64,000 bases of DNA from CAZSMK01 sp964608095 (GCA_964608095.1 CAZSMK010000081.1:1-64000), one strand, 5' to 3'. Shown: positions 17,510 to 27,944, numbered from the stretch's first letter. Notes: a model not told the origin generated them from the sequence alone. Made by a program: numbers and translations.

Positions 17510-19087
17510 ATGAAGGAGCGAAAAAGTATCCTGGCAAAAGCGCCGCCGCTTTTAGGCATTATGCTTCTTATAATCTCTAATTTTATAAGCGCAGTACGAG
17601 GTTCTTTCACTCCCTTGACAACCGCCATAGGCGTTGTGGGCTTAGTCCTTTTCTTGACGATTTTTTTACGGTTCGAGCGTGCCAATGTCAGGTATTATAT
17701 AAACGTTTTACTCTATTCATTGTTCGCTCTTTTTATGGGGGTCTTTATCTATCTCTTGATTTCCTTATCTCCTAAACAGTTCGATCTCACAAAAGCCGGT
17801 TATTATAGTCTTTCCCTACAGTCAAAGGAGTTTCTGGAATCGCTGGACAAAGAGGTGAAAATCGTCGCGTTTACCAATGACCGACGTTCTGTAGAAGATT
17901 TTATCCAGCGTTATGCATATGCGTCTGATAAGATTACGTACGAAATTCTTAATCCGTTTAAAGACACTCTTATCGCTAAAGAATTCGATACGAACGTTGT
18001 GCCGGGTGATATATTCATAATCAGTGGCGATAAAAAGAAAAAAATAGGAGAACTCAGTGAAAAAGTTTTTACCAATACGATAGCCGAGGTTGTGCAGGAA
18101 GGTACAACCGTTGTCTATTTTCTACAAGGACATGGTGAATGTCCTCTCGATAAATACAGAGACGATGCACAACAACAGGTTGATACCAGCCTTTCGGAGA
18201 TCAAACGACTCCTCACGGAACGCGCTATTACGTGTCAGGAACTCAACATAGCCGAGAAGGGGGAAATCCCACAAGACTGTGCATTACTTGTTTGTGCGGG
18301 ACCAACGAGCGATCTTTTTCCTCATGAAGTCGATATCATAAGAGATTATTTGAATGCCGGTGGTCGTGGTATTTTTATGTTCGATCCCGTACCTTCACCC
18401 CTGACTTCCTTCAAAAAGATTCCTGCTCTTATGAATGATTTCGGCGTGTTGATAGAACGTAATATGATTCTCGACACCAATCCTATAAGCCAGGCGCTCT
18501 ATGGAGATCCCCTTGCACCTCTCGTATACAGGGTAGGGGAGCATCCCATACTCGAAGGACTGGCAAAGAATAAGGCGTTCTTTGTTCCAAAGGCTCGAAC
18601 GATTCGGAAGATCGAACCTATGCCTGAACACTTCAAGGTAGAATCTCTGTTGCAAACCAGTGATTATGCGTGGGATGAAAGCATCGATATGATTTATGCA
18701 AAAGAGAAGATCGAAGTTCCCGATAAAGAGACTCTGAAACCGCTTCCTGTTGCCGTTGCAGCCGTCAAGACGCTGACAACGGATACGCTCGTTGCGCAGC
18801 GTTTTGACAGAAGCAACGAAGCACGCCTCGTCGTATTCGGCGACTCAGATATGTTTATTAATTCCAACATAAGTTCATCCGTCGCTCTTCTTTTCTTGAA
18901 CTCCGTTAATTGGCTGAACGAGAGGAAAGATTTGATTGCCATACCCGAAAAATTGCTTGAATCCACACCTGTAGTACTCAGATCAGCCACCTCTCGCCTT
19001 ATTTTTATTATCCTCGTCATCACTCTTCCCTCTCTGGTCTTTTTCGGAGGGTTAGGATACACCATGATCAGGAGACGGGTCAGATGA
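17510..19087 (+). CDS. GldG-like ABC auxiliary protein
   Basis: 525 residues: hydrophobic segments at the N-terminus (about 10-90), a large periplasmic part starting FDLTKAGYYSLSLQSKEFL, and a C-terminal membrane segment (LIFIILVITLPSLVFFGGLGY) with a basic end. The central part has the ABC_transp_aux/GldG domain, including YFLQGHGECPLD and the GGRGIFMFDP strand. In the Gld systems this protein sits with the permease and is needed for function, but its biochemical role is unclear. It starts 3 bases after the permease gene. Confidence 0.85.
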   Translation: MKERKSILAKAPPLLGIMLLIISNFISAVRGSFTPLTTAIGVVGLVLFLTIFLRFERANVRYYINVLLYSLFALFMGVFIYLLISLSPKQFDLTKAGYYSLSLQSKEFLESLDKEVKIVAFTNDRRSVEDFIQRYAYASDKITYEILNPFKDTLIAKEFDTNVVPGDIFIISGDKKKKIGELSEKVFTNTIAEVVQEGTTVVYFLQGHGECPLDKYRDDAQQQVDTSLSEIKRLLTERAITCQELNIAEKGEIPQDCALLVCAGPTSDLFPHEVDIIRDYLNAGGRGIFMFDPVPSPLTSFKKIPALMNDFGVLIERNMILDTNPISQALYGDPLAPLVYRVGEHPILEGLAKNKAFFVPKARTIRKIEPMPEHFKVESLLQTSDYAWDESIDMIYAKEKIEVPDKETLKPLPVAVAAVKTLTTDTLVAQRFDRSNEARLVVFGDSDMFINSNISSSVALLFLNSVNWLNERKDLIAIPEKLLESTPVVLRSATSRLIFIILVITLPSLVFFGGLGYTMIRRRVR

Positions 19088-20478
19088 GTTTCAAACGCAA
19101 CCTTATTATTGCTCTTATGCTGATTATTGTTGCAACCCTGTATTTCTACCTTTTTTCAACCAAGAAAAAAAGGGAATATGAAGTAGAGAAATCTTTGCGT
19201 CTTTTCACCCACCCCATAGATCGCGTTGCTATGGTCTCACTTAAAAACAGTCACGGCGATTTTCTACTCAAAAAAGAAGAAAACACGTGGTATCTTAAAT
19301 CGCCTGTTGAACGAAAAGCCGATCAGGATATCGTCACCGTCCTTCTTTCAAATCTGGCGGGAGCCAAGAAAAGCAACATATTCGAATCCGATGAGATTGA
19401 ACCTTATGGACTGGATTCACCCCGCGCTCAAGTCACCTTAACCTTTGTCGATCCGGAAAGAAGTGTGACAATCCTTTTCGGTGATCGGAGTGCGGCAGCA
19501 GGAAAACATTTTTGCAAAATCAAGGCTGAGGAAGATATTTTCGTAGTCTCGTCACATGTCTATAATGCCATAGAAAAAAATGTATATGACCTCAGAGATA
19601 AAACCATTCTTTCGATCAATCCCGGGAATGTGGTTGCGTTCACGTTGGAAACAAAATTCGGTAAGGTAGAAGCCGCCAAAAAAGATAACGATTGGTATCT
19701 TACACACCCTGTTTACTTCCCGGGCGATCAGCAAGAGATTTCGAGCATTTTCCAATCAATAAATTCAAACGACGTAATGGATTTTCTCGAATTGACATCC
19801 GCAACTCTTGCAACAACGGAGCTGAACACTCCTAAAATATCATTCTCGGTAACTGAACTATCAGATGAGGATCCCGCCACTACCCGAACAAAAAGTCTAT
19901 ACATTGGAAAATCCACTGAGTTGAATCATTATGCCTATACCGACAAAGGTGATGATATCCTTCTTGTATCGCGTGATCTGGTGGTTGATCTAAACCAGCA
20001 TCCACACAAGTACAGGAAAACGGAGTTGTTCCCATTAAATACTGTAGACGTCGATCAAATCATCCTCGCCCATAACGATACAACATTTTCTCTAATCCGT
20101 GGAGATGATAAGAGCTGGTATATGAAAGAAAATGGAAACGCGCCCTGCAATGATGAAAAAGTAAAAGAGATACTCACTCAAATCATCTCTCTTCGAATCG
20201 TAAAGTTCGTCGAGGATATGCCGGCTTCATGGAATGAATACGGTCTGGAGAATCCTGCATTTTCCGTCACCCTTATAGACAGGGATACGAACCAACGCGA
20301 AAGGCTGGATGTGGGCAGAGCGGTGATTCAGGAGGAATATTTTTTTGCGCGCAAAAATGATTTGAATACGGTTTTTCTTATATCAAAATCTGTTCAAGAC
20401 ATGTTAGCGCTTGACCGGCGTGATTTTTATGATACCGCTCAAGATTCCATCCGGGGTATAGATGAAAAAAACATCTAA
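19084..20478 (+). CDS. DUF4340 domain protein of the Gld-like ABC operon
   Basis: 464 residues: a single N-terminal membrane segment (residues 5-23), then a periplasmic region with two or three similar units, each with a WYL turn followed by a PYGLDSP-like sequence (residues around 75-120, 195-210 and 345-385). This repeated pattern is the DUF4340 family. It overlaps the GldG-like gene by 4 bases, so it is coupled with it. No function has been shown for the family; a periplasmic structural or binding role with the ABC permease is an inference. Its 3' end overlaps convergent lpxK by 4 bases. Confidence 0.85.
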   Translation: MSFKRNLIIALMLIIVATLYFYLFSTKKKREYEVEKSLRLFTHPIDRVAMVSLKNSHGDFLLKKEENTWYLKSPVERKADQDIVTVLLSNLAGAKKSNIFESDEIEPYGLDSPRAQVTLTFVDPERSVTILFGDRSAAAGKHFCKIKAEEDIFVVSSHVYNAIEKNVYDLRDKTILSINPGNVVAFTLETKFGKVEAAKKDNDWYLTHPVYFPGDQQEISSIFQSINSNDVMDFLELTSATLATTELNTPKISFSVTELSDEDPATTRTKSLYIGKSTELNHYAYTDKGDDILLVSRDLVVDLNQHPHKYRKTELFPLNTVDVDQIILAHNDTTFSLIRGDDKSWYMKENGNAPCNDEKVKEILTQIISLRIVKFVEDMPASWNEYGLENPAFSVTLIDRDTNQRERLDVGRAVIQEEYFFARKNDLNTVFLISKSVQDMLALDRRDFYDTAQDSIRGIDEKNI

Positions 20479-21554
20479 CGCGATGAGTCGCCAACGCCCC
20501 TGAGTTCAGGAAGCGGCCGGTTAAGAGTCCTCCAGAACACCTCCTCATCCTTTTCCCATATAAAAGGAGCGATACAGGTATAAAAATAAATCTCGGGTTT
20601 CAATATTACATTTTCAAGTTTTACTGCATCTTTGTCGGTGGTAAGAATCATATCCGCACGATGTTCCCGGTAGGCTGTTTCAATTTTTTCAATATCATCA
20701 AACGTATAGATGTGGTGATCAGGATAGGGAAAAAGTTCAAGGATTTTTGCGCCGGTATCCGTAAGCATAGTGAAGAAGGACTCTGAATTTGCAATCCCAC
20801 AGAACGCAATAACCTTCTTCCCCTCGAGTTCTTCAAGCGCCATGCTACGAGTGGGATTGTTATATGGTTTTATTTCTTTAAAAGCCAAACCTGCGTGTAC
20901 TTTTATTGCATTAAAGGCATATTCTTTTACGAGATTTTCCATCGTAGATAGGGCGTCCTCGGTTGCCAGATTACATTTCGTCATTATCACAATATCCGCG
21001 CGATTAAGTGCGGAAAGTGGTTCACGTAACGTACCCGCAGGAAGTAATTTTAGGTTTTCCAATGGTCTTGAAACATCTATAAGCACAATATTGAAATCCC
21101 TCGCCAGGCGCCAATGCTGGTAGCCATCATCGAGCAAAATCAGGTGAGGTGAAAAGAGTTGTTGAGCGAGACGTGCCGCTTCATATCTGTCCCTGCCTAT
21201 CACCACTGGTATTCCGGGTAGCGCTTTTGCAAGCAATAGAGGTTCATCGCCTGCATCCTTGTAGTCCTTTTTTAGAATCCTATCCGGTTTACTCACTACA
21301 GTCGGCGACTTGTTTGCGGAACCACGATATCCACGACTGACGATAGCGACTCGAAAAGAGCGGGATGCAAGTTCTTTTGCCAGAAACGCCACAAAAGGAG
21401 TCTTTCCGGTACCCCCAACAGTTAAGTTTCCTATGCAGATGATGGTCGTTTCAGCCACGTTCAGACTTTTGCATATTCCGGCTGCATAAAATCCTCTCTT
21501 GCATTCATATCCGATGCGGTAGACAAGGCTTGCCAGGCTCTGAAGCGCTTTCAT
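20475..21554 (-). CDS. lpxK: tetraacyldisaccharide 4'-kinase
   Basis: Phosphorylates the 4' position of the lipid A disaccharide at the inner face of the inner membrane. 359 residues. The Walker A GGTGKT is at 47-52, followed by RVAIVSRGYRG; the DDGYQHWRLARD stretch and LTTDKDAVKL are typical. The N-terminus (RIGYECKRGFYAAG) is the usual membrane-binding start. It is strong evidence for an LPS-bearing outer membrane. Only 5 bases separate it from the upstream DUF4432 gene. Confidence 0.94.
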   Translation of the reverse strand: MKALQSLASLVYRIGYECKRGFYAAGICKSLNVAETTIICIGNLTVGGTGKTPFVAFLAKELASRSFRVAIVSRGYRGSANKSPTVVSKPDRILKKDYKDAGDEPLLLAKALPGIPVVIGRDRYEAARLAQQLFSPHLILLDDGYQHWRLARDFNIVLIDVSRPLENLKLLPAGTLREPLSALNRADIVIMTKCNLATEDALSTMENLVKEYAFNAIKVHAGLAFKEIKPYNNPTRSMALEELEGKKVIAFCGIANSESFFTMLTDTGAKILELFPYPDHHIYTFDDIEKIETAYREHRADMILTTDKDAVKLENVILKPEIYFYTCIAPFIWEKDEEVFWRTLNRPLPELRGVGDSSR

Positions 21555-21559
21555 AGCTG

Positions 21560-22657
21560 CTACTCCTGTTGTTGTTTCAGGTGAGCTACTTTTTCCCTTA
21601 CTTTTTCTATTTGGGCGGCATTTTCAAGAACACGGACTTTTAGCAAAACACGATGTTCTTCTCCGGGCTCCAACACCCGTAATCTTCCCTGTTCTTTCTC
21701 TTTTGCTCTGCCAAGGGGGTAACAATTGGCAGGTTCCATGCCTACGGTGTAGGTACCCTCCCCAACCTGTTTCCATTCCGTGAAAAAGGGTAGCTGCGAT
21801 TTCTTCCAGGCGAGATGTACACCTATGCCTTGAGCATTATGAAAGGAAGAATTTACTATTGCAGATTCGACCGTGCCGACATCATCTTCGATAAGGTCCA
21901 GGAAAAAGACCTGTTCTCTGAAATCGTGTTGTGGAGAAGAAAACGTGGCATAATCATCTTTGCCTTTAGCCGCCTCTTCATCCCTTGGCGTAACGAGACG
22001 CGCGGCAGCTATGAGCTCGGATTCTTCAGAAAGAACGGGAAACCCGATATTGAAATGATACAAGATCATAAAAGGGGAGGGGAGATAACCCCGGTTGGTT
22101 ACCCTATCGTCAATAATAAATTCGTTACCGCCCAACCGCGCCGTGATGCGCCTTTGAAGTTCGAGGAAACGCCCGAACACCGCGGCTTCGCGCATAGTGC
22201 CCTCGACACTCATTTCAAAATCATCATCAATCCATCTATTCGTAATAGACACATCTTCTGCGGGAATACAATTGATTCGTCCATGCAATCCATGAACTCC
22301 CCATTGATCTTCTGAAGGTGCGCCCGCAGCGGTAAGTCCACAGGTGCTCAGTAATCCTCCAAAAAAAGTTCTCAACCATCCTAATCCTTCCGGTTCATAA
22401 TATTCAGGTCTATGGATACCTGTACACGACTGCCAGCATAGTGAGACGTTATTGAATGAAGCGATTGGTATATCGAGACAACGATCGATAAGCGAAATAA
22501 ATTGAAGACCTGAACCTGTATTGAACATTACCCCTGAGACATCTTTGGCTGTTCCCTCTTCAAAACGAAAACGCGTTACACCACCGAGCTGTTTTATATT
22601 ACCAACTCGACTTAGAATCTCTTCCTTGCTCCACTGTTTTCCATATAAAAACGGCAT
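21560..22657 (-). CDS. DUF4432 family aldose-epimerase-like protein
   Basis: 365 residues, soluble. The galactose-mutarotase-like fold is indicated by GVHGLHGRINCIPAE, FIIDDRVTNRGYLPSPFMILYHFNIGFPVL and the closing GMEPANCYPLGR, all typical for DUF4432. The family binds carbohydrates and is usually found with sugar catabolism genes; activity is unproven. Here it sits, oddly, between lpxK and grpE. Confidence 0.85.
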   Translation of the reverse strand: MPFLYGKQWSKEEILSRVGNIKQLGGVTRFRFEEGTAKDVSGVMFNTGSGLQFISLIDRCLDIPIASFNNVSLCWQSCTGIHRPEYYEPEGLGWLRTFFGGLLSTCGLTAAGAPSEDQWGVHGLHGRINCIPAEDVSITNRWIDDDFEMSVEGTMREAAVFGRFLELQRRITARLGGNEFIIDDRVTNRGYLPSPFMILYHFNIGFPVLSEESELIAAARLVTPRDEEAAKGKDDYATFSSPQHDFREQVFFLDLIEDDVGTVESAIVNSSFHNAQGIGVHLAWKKSQLPFFTEWKQVGEGTYTVGMEPANCYPLGRAKEKEQGRLRVLEPGEEHRVLLKVRVLENAAQIEKVREKVAHLKQQQE

Positions 22658-22689
22658 CTTAGTCTCCGGGTGGAAGAAAATAATCTATG

Positions 22690-23289
22690 TTATTCTTTTT
22701 TATTAACCGTAACCATGGCAGGCCGGATTAGTTTGCCGTGAAACATATAACCGTCCCTGAGAACAGACAGGATTATGTTATCGGGTTTATCTTCAACATG
22801 CTCGGTAGATATTGCTTCATGATAGAGTGGATCAAAGGGTTTGCCCAGAGCGTCAATCACATTTAAACCATGCTCGCTGAGAATTCTCTTCAACTCGTGA
22901 TACGTCATTTCAATCCCTTCAAAAAAGGTCTTGTCGCTTTCACTGAGATTTTCAGCCGATTTGATCCCAAGTTCAAAGTTATCGAGAACATTCAGTATAT
23001 TGAGAAACAAGAGTTCATTGGCACGAAGGGTAATTTCCTGCCGTTCTTTTTGATGGCGCTTTCTCATATTCTCGAGATCAGCCCTTGCGCGAACAAGTTG
23101 CGTACGAATCTTTTCAAATTCTTCCTTCAGCCCTTTTGTCTCTTCAAGAAAACGTTTTAACGGTATAATGTGCTGGGGCTGTACCGGTAAATCGACGTCC
23201 CAATAACGTTGCCGTCTCAGACGATACCGATTTGTATCTCTCAATATTTCAAACACTAAATTATCGAGCTCGTCGGCTTTTCTTCCCAT
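22690..23289 (-). CDS. grpE: GrpE nucleotide exchange factor
   Basis: 199 residues: an N-terminal tail of about 60, a long coiled coil (LKEEFEKIRTQLVRARADLENMRKR), then the beta domain with the family signature around PFDPLYHEAIS and GYMFHGKLIRPAMVTV. It exchanges ADP on DnaK. No dnaK, dnaJ or hrcA is adjacent and I see no CIRCE element upstream. GGGAGGT lies rather far (about 12 bases) before the ATG. Confidence 0.92.
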   Translation of the reverse strand: MGRKADELDNLVFEILRDTNRYRLRRQRYWDVDLPVQPQHIIPLKRFLEETKGLKEEFEKIRTQLVRARADLENMRKRHQKERQEITLRANELLFLNILNVLDNFELGIKSAENLSESDKTFFEGIEMTYHELKRILSEHGLNVIDALGKPFDPLYHEAISTEHVEDKPDNIILSVLRDGYMFHGKLIRPAMVTVNKKE

Positions 23290-23350
23290 CTATTACAACT
23301 ACCTCCCTTGTTATTCCTGAAAGTTCTTGTGATCATGTTATGATCTTAGC

Positions 23351-24682
23351 TTACACTTCTTCTTCTATATCAACCATGAACAAGATATCTCCCGCCTGAA
23401 CACCTTTTTGAATCACTACATTGCTTTTATTCTTTTCGCCGGTGATCACTTCTACACGACGGTATTTTCTATCAATAAACTTGTATACAAATGATTTCCC
23501 ATTCTTCGCAAAAACAGATTTAATGGGAACATAGACAGCATCGGGTATTTCCTCAAGAATGAAGGATACTTGAGCGCTCATTCCCGGACGAATAGATTGA
23601 TTGTATTGGGAGAGTTCAATGACCACTTCGAATACTTTTTCAGCGAGATCATTATCTGAAGAAGAGATCGTTGACAGTTCACCGGCTGGAGAGTGAGAAC
23701 GTTCAATGGCGACTCGCCCGATACTGCTTATTTTCCCCGGTATCTCATCACTTCCAAGTGCATCAATCACGATATTTACCGGCATCCCGACATAAACCCT
23801 ATTGATGAATCTCTCGCTTACCTGTGACATAAGTTGCAGGGTGCTTAGATCCGGTATCTCTGCAAGCTGATGATTGCGATGAACCTCATCGCCTTCCTGA
23901 ATAGCGGCAATTTTCCTCAATCGCCAATTCCATCGTTTTATAAGCACGAAAATACCATCTTTAGGCGCCTTGATCTCCGCCAGATTAATCTTCGAGAGGT
24001 AATCTTTGATTTTTTGTTGCGAGAGACCCCCTTTGGTGTTAATGTCCTCCAACTTTTGCTGGTTTATGACTTCTTCAGTCAATAGCGTCTCGACTTTTTC
24101 CTTGTAAGTAAGATCGTTGCTCTTGGTTGATAGCTTCTCCTTTTCGACTTTTCGGGCGGCATCATCTAAATCCCGGCGTGGAACAAGACTGTTTTCCTTC
24201 AGAATTTCCAATGTCTCGAGCTGTTGATTCGCTTCAAGGAGCCGTAATCGACTGAATTCAAGCTCGGCTTGCGACAGCTCCGTATCTATGGTATTATTCT
24301 TAATTGAGTCCAACAACTGGGCAATAGATTGTTCCAGATCCATCTTGACTGACTTGAGTTGCGTGATTTGATTTTCAAGATCGTCCGTAATGTCTTCTGC
24401 ATCCAACCAGATGACCGTCTGCCCGGCTTTTACTTCTGAACCGTCAGGGATAATTTTTAGAACTTTTCCGCTGAACGGTGCAGTAATAAGTACCTTCTTT
24501 TCAGCCTCAAAAATCCCCAGCTCATCTATGGTTACCTTAAAGAGCCCTCTCTGAGCACGAACGGTCGGCAGGCTTTTCAGATCGACAGATTGACGCGAAA
24601 ATCCCCCTCCGACAATCATTATTCCTACAACCATTGCAAGAATCAGTATGCCTGAAACCGTATATTTTACCCCTTTGTTCAT
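23351..24682 (-). CDS. HlyD-type efflux periplasmic adaptor subunit
   Basis: 443 residues. N-terminal membrane segment (8-26), a lipoyl-like half motif (ITAPFSGKVLKIIPDGSEVKAGQ), a long coiled-coil hairpin (about 100-225), the second lipoyl half (AEIKAPKDGIFVL), then beta-barrel and membrane-proximal domains (SIRPGMSAQVSF, YVPIKSVF). This is an RND/MacA-like adaptor of an efflux or secretion complex. The ABC or RND partner and TolC are not in the window, so it is an orphan here. Confidence 0.86.
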   Translation of the reverse strand: MNKGVKYTVSGILILAMVVGIMIVGGGFSRQSVDLKSLPTVRAQRGLFKVTIDELGIFEAEKKVLITAPFSGKVLKIIPDGSEVKAGQTVIWLDAEDITDDLENQITQLKSVKMDLEQSIAQLLDSIKNNTIDTELSQAELEFSRLRLLEANQQLETLEILKENSLVPRRDLDDAARKVEKEKLSTKSNDLTYKEKVETLLTEEVINQQKLEDINTKGGLSQQKIKDYLSKINLAEIKAPKDGIFVLIKRWNWRLRKIAAIQEGDEVHRNHQLAEIPDLSTLQLMSQVSERFINRVYVGMPVNIVIDALGSDEIPGKISSIGRVAIERSHSPAGELSTISSSDNDLAEKVFEVVIELSQYNQSIRPGMSAQVSFILEEIPDAVYVPIKSVFAKNGKSFVYKFIDRKYRRVEVITGEKNKSNVVIQKGVQAGDILFMVDIEEEV

Positions 24683-24795
24683 TATACCTACATTATACTA
24701 TATACCTATGGTATGGCTTCAAGTCCAATACTGTATTTTACCACTACTTTTTGTGAGATAACCAAGAGAAGAAATAAAGGAATCTTTGAGATTTT

Positions 24796-25503
24796 TTAAA
24801 TATAGCTATCCTTGTTTTCGCTGATAACACGCCGGGCGCGCTCGAGCTCTTCAGGATAGCCCACCGGTATCCACGTACCCGTGGCTTTGATGCACTTAAC
24901 AGGCTCGTTTCTGCTCAGGTTGACGGCTGCTTCCGGAAGATCGAATTCCCCGCGTTCAGATTTCTCCAGTTTTTCTATTTCTGAAAAAATACGCCCGCTC
25001 AGGACATATAAAGCCGTATTTGCCAGATTTGATTGTGGGTCCTCTGGTTTTTCGATTATGTCTTGGACATATCCTTCATCATCAGTGATGACAATGCCGA
25101 ACTTTTCCGGCTCTTTCACTTCAGAGGCGAGGAGACACAATCCATCTTCTATGCAGTTCAAGACATCTCTCTTTGCATAAATGTTATCTCCCATGAGCAG
25201 GATGAAGCGCTCTTCATTTTCAAGGTGCTCGCGTGCACAATTGACTGCATGAGCTGTTCCTAACTGCTTTTCCTGAATTATATACGTGATCTTGATGCCG
25301 CCAAATTCACCGCCGAAATAGTCTTTGATTTGATCGGCTTTATAGCCAACGATCAAAATATATTCGTCGACTTTGCTGTTTAATTGTTCAAGCGAATACT
25401 GCACAATGGGTCTACCACAAACATCGATGAGAGGTTTGGGAATTTGATAAGTCAGCGGGCGAAGCCGCGTACCTTCTCCTGCCGCCAGCAATAGCGCTTT
25501 CAT
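24796..25503 (-). CDS. sugar-phosphate nucleotidyltransferase
   Basis: 235 residues, the full catalytic domain of the RmlA/GlmU/GalU superfamily. The NTP-binding signature LLAAGEGTRLRPLT is at 5-18, followed by KPLIDVCGRP, and the metal-binding LLMGDNIY. It has no C-terminal left-handed helix domain, so it is closest to glucose-1-phosphate thymidylyltransferase or mannose-1-phosphate guanylyltransferase-like enzymes; the sugar and base cannot be told. Confidence 0.85.
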   Translation of the reverse strand: MKALLLAAGEGTRLRPLTYQIPKPLIDVCGRPIVQYSLEQLNSKVDEYILIVGYKADQIKDYFGGEFGGIKITYIIQEKQLGTAHAVNCAREHLENEERFILLMGDNIYAKRDVLNCIEDGLCLLASEVKEPEKFGIVITDDEGYVQDIIEKPEDPQSNLANTALYVLSGRIFSEIEKLEKSERGEFDLPEAAVNLSRNEPVKCIKATGTWIPVGYPEELERARRVISENKDSYI

Positions 25504-25745
25504 TTAGATACTCCCTGGTTTTTATTTTTTTCGATATAACGTTATCGTACTTACCTATCGAACCACCAGATGTCCGAAGAAATTCCTCTAACAAAAGAAT
25601 GAAACGGTAATGAAGTCAGAAAAGAACTATTCTTTCAATACTAAAGGAAATATCTCTTTTAAGTAATTCGATAATCTTAGTCAAGCCATTTCAGTTTCCA
25701 GTCTCAAACCTTTTTTTGAAAGATGTAAGGGCGCGTGTTACATTT

Positions 25746-26987
25746 TCAATCACGTACACTCACTCTCTTTGAAACCTCCTCGAATGCCGGTGGAATAACA
25801 TGAGCCAATCCCTGCGAAGCCTTGATCGCTGCAGAGGTATCTTTTAAACCGTTTCCCGTAATCACGGCAAGTATTGAATTATCGGCCCGGAGGAAATTTT
25901 GTTGACGAGCGACCTTTATTGCAGCAACAGCAGCGGAGGCAGCCGGCTCGGCGAAAATGCCGCATTGTGTCCCCAGAAGACGCATTGCCGATAGAATCAG
26001 GGTATCGCTTACGGTTACAAAAACACCGTTGGATTCTGTAACTGCGCGAAGGGCTTTGCGCCAATTTCGTGGTGTTCCCACCGCAATAGAATCTGCAATG
26101 GTTTCAGGTTTTATGGCGTCGAGTTTTTCACGGTTGCCTTTCCAGCTTTTATAGATAGGTGAAGCGCCCTCAGCCTGCACGGCAAGAAGGCGTGGTAGAC
26201 GATCGATCAACCCGAGTCGGTGAAATTCTTTCATGCCTTTCCAGAGCGCCGCAATGCTACATCCATCGCCGACTGACATTGAAATCCACTCAGGGGCTTG
26301 CCAGTCCATCTGTTCGCAAATTTCAAATGCAACCGTCTTTTTACCTTCGATCAGGTAAGGATTGATAGCCGAATTGCGATTGTACCACCCGAATTCTTCC
26401 GATGCCTTCATGCTCAATGCAAATGCATCTTCATACGTGCCTTGTACCACGAAGACCACGGCGCCGAAAATGAGTAATTGCGCCAGTTTCGCCTGGGGGA
26501 TTCGTTCAGGTACGAAGATGTAAGAAGTCAAGCCTGCGGATGCCGCATTCCCTGCAAGACTTGTCGCTGCATTACCCGTTGATGCACACGTAAGCGCACG
26601 AGAATTGGCTTTTAGAGCCCTCGCCACACCTACTGAACTTGCACGATCTTTTAAACTATTGGTAGGGTTTTGACCATCATCTTTGATATAAACTCTTCGT
26701 AATCCTGTTTCCTTCGCCAACCGCTCACAATTGTACAGGGGAGACCAGCCTACCCTTAAAGGGGGCACCGCATCGTTATCGTCAACAGGCATTAGGGCTC
26801 TATAACGCCAGTGATTCATTTCCCTGCAACTGCTCAAGCGTTCACGGGTAAGGTCATGCGCAACTTTCTCATAATCATATACCACATCCAGAATTCCCTC
26901 GGAGCCACAACGTCGACAGGTCAACGTCTCTTCTTCTTGATATTCCTCGCCACAAAGGATACAACCTAATTTAATCACATTGCTCAT
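25746..26987 (-). CDS. thrC: threonine synthase
   Basis: PLP enzyme converting O-phosphohomoserine to threonine. 413 residues. An N-terminal zinc ribbon (C9, C12, C24, C27) is typical for the archaeal/plant-like class. The PLP lysine is in NPTNSLKDRAS, and the STGNAATSL loop binds phosphate. The frame is open 53 codons further upstream, but the ATG at 26987 has AGGAA 8 bases before it and puts the zinc ribbon at the N-terminus, so the longer start is rejected. Confidence 0.9.
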   Translation of the reverse strand: MSNVIKLGCILCGEEYQEEETLTCRRCGSEGILDVVYDYEKVAHDLTRERLSSCREMNHWRYRALMPVDDNDAVPPLRVGWSPLYNCERLAKETGLRRVYIKDDGQNPTNSLKDRASSVGVARALKANSRALTCASTGNAATSLAGNAASAGLTSYIFVPERIPQAKLAQLLIFGAVVFVVQGTYEDAFALSMKASEEFGWYNRNSAINPYLIEGKKTVAFEICEQMDWQAPEWISMSVGDGCSIAALWKGMKEFHRLGLIDRLPRLLAVQAEGASPIYKSWKGNREKLDAIKPETIADSIAVGTPRNWRKALRAVTESNGVFVTVSDTLILSAMRLLGTQCGIFAEPAASAAVAAIKVARQQNFLRADNSILAVITGNGLKDTSAAIKASQGLAHVIPPAFEEVSKRVSVRD

Positions 26988-27131
26988 AATAAGGATTCCT
27001 CTTAACTGTAAGATTAAAATATTCTTGATATTCAGTAGCTCAAAATAATTCAATGTTTTTCTTACTATAGAGGCGGAAAGAACTAATTTGAACAATGATC
27101 GCGAAAAAGAGAACGAGGAGTCGCAAGACCT

Positions 27132-27944
27132 ATGAATTTTCTTCAAGGGATTGGTCTGGGTATACTTCAGGGATTAACAGAATTTTTGCCTCTTAGCAGT
27201 TCAGGTCATCTGGTTTTGGTACAGGCTTTCCTGGGAATCAAAAGCGCTGATTCCATTCTTTTTGAAGTCTCAGTTCATTTTGCCACACTTCTGGCTATCA
27301 TACTGTATTACCGAAAAACGTTATGGCATCTCTTCAAGTCATCAAAAAAGAGCCTCCAACACAAGGAAAAAGGCTCATTGTTTCAGACTCCTGAGACACG
27401 GTTCATATTTTTGATTCTTGTAGCATGTATACCCACCTTCTTGATCGGCTTTTTTTGTGAAGAGTATCTTACATGCCTGTTTGATAACCCCAAAATGACA
27501 GGTGGAGGGTTGATAGTTACGGCTATCCTGCTTACGAGCACGCTGTTCCGGCAAAAAGACCAGAAGGATATACTTAAAACCACCGTCGGTATAGCGCTCA
27601 TAATAGGAATCGCTCAGAGCATTGCCCTCGTTCCCGGTATAAGCCGTTCCGGTATTACCATCTCAGCCGCACTCCTTATGGGAATGAACCGGAGGCTATC
27701 GGCTGATTTCTCCTTTCTCCTCGCACTGCCGGCAATTCTCGGTGCTACGCTCATTACAATTAACGATTTATCGCAACTTAATTCTATTGGATTCGCACCC
27801 CTGATTGGCGGTGTGGTTTCTTCTTTTATCTTTGGATACCTGGCGTTATCTCTCCTTGTGAGAATGGTTCGGCAGGGACATTTATATTGGTTCGCGCCTT
27901 ATTGCTTTATCCTTGGAACGTTCTCGTTGATTTACTTCTCTTGA
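27132..27944 (+). CDS. uppP: undecaprenyl-diphosphatase UppP (BacA)
   Basis: Integral membrane phosphatase that recycles undecaprenyl diphosphate for peptidoglycan and LPS synthesis. 270 residues, about seven or eight membrane segments. The two family motifs are present: GLTEFLPLSSSGHLVL near the N-terminus and PGISRSGITISAAL around residue 178. Divergent from thrC with 144 bases between starts. Confidence 0.94.
   Translation: MNFLQGIGLGILQGLTEFLPLSSSGHLVLVQAFLGIKSADSILFEVSVHFATLLAIILYYRKTLWHLFKSSKKSLQHKEKGSLFQTPETRFIFLILVACIPTFLIGFFCEEYLTCLFDNPKMTGGGLIVTAILLTSTLFRQKDQKDILKTTVGIALIIGIAQSIALVPGISRSGITISAALLMGMNRRLSADFSFLLALPAILGATLITINDLSQLNSIGFAPLIGGVVSSFIFGYLALSLLVRMVRQGHLYWFAPYCFILGTFSLIYFS

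Noticed and set aside
23290..23350. CIRCE or heat-shock element upstream of grpE
   Set aside because: No inverted repeat of the CIRCE type is visible.
25711..25742. Terminator after thrC
   Set aside because: An ATGTAA/TTACAT stem exists near 25727-25742, but on the minus strand it is followed by A bases and not by T bases.
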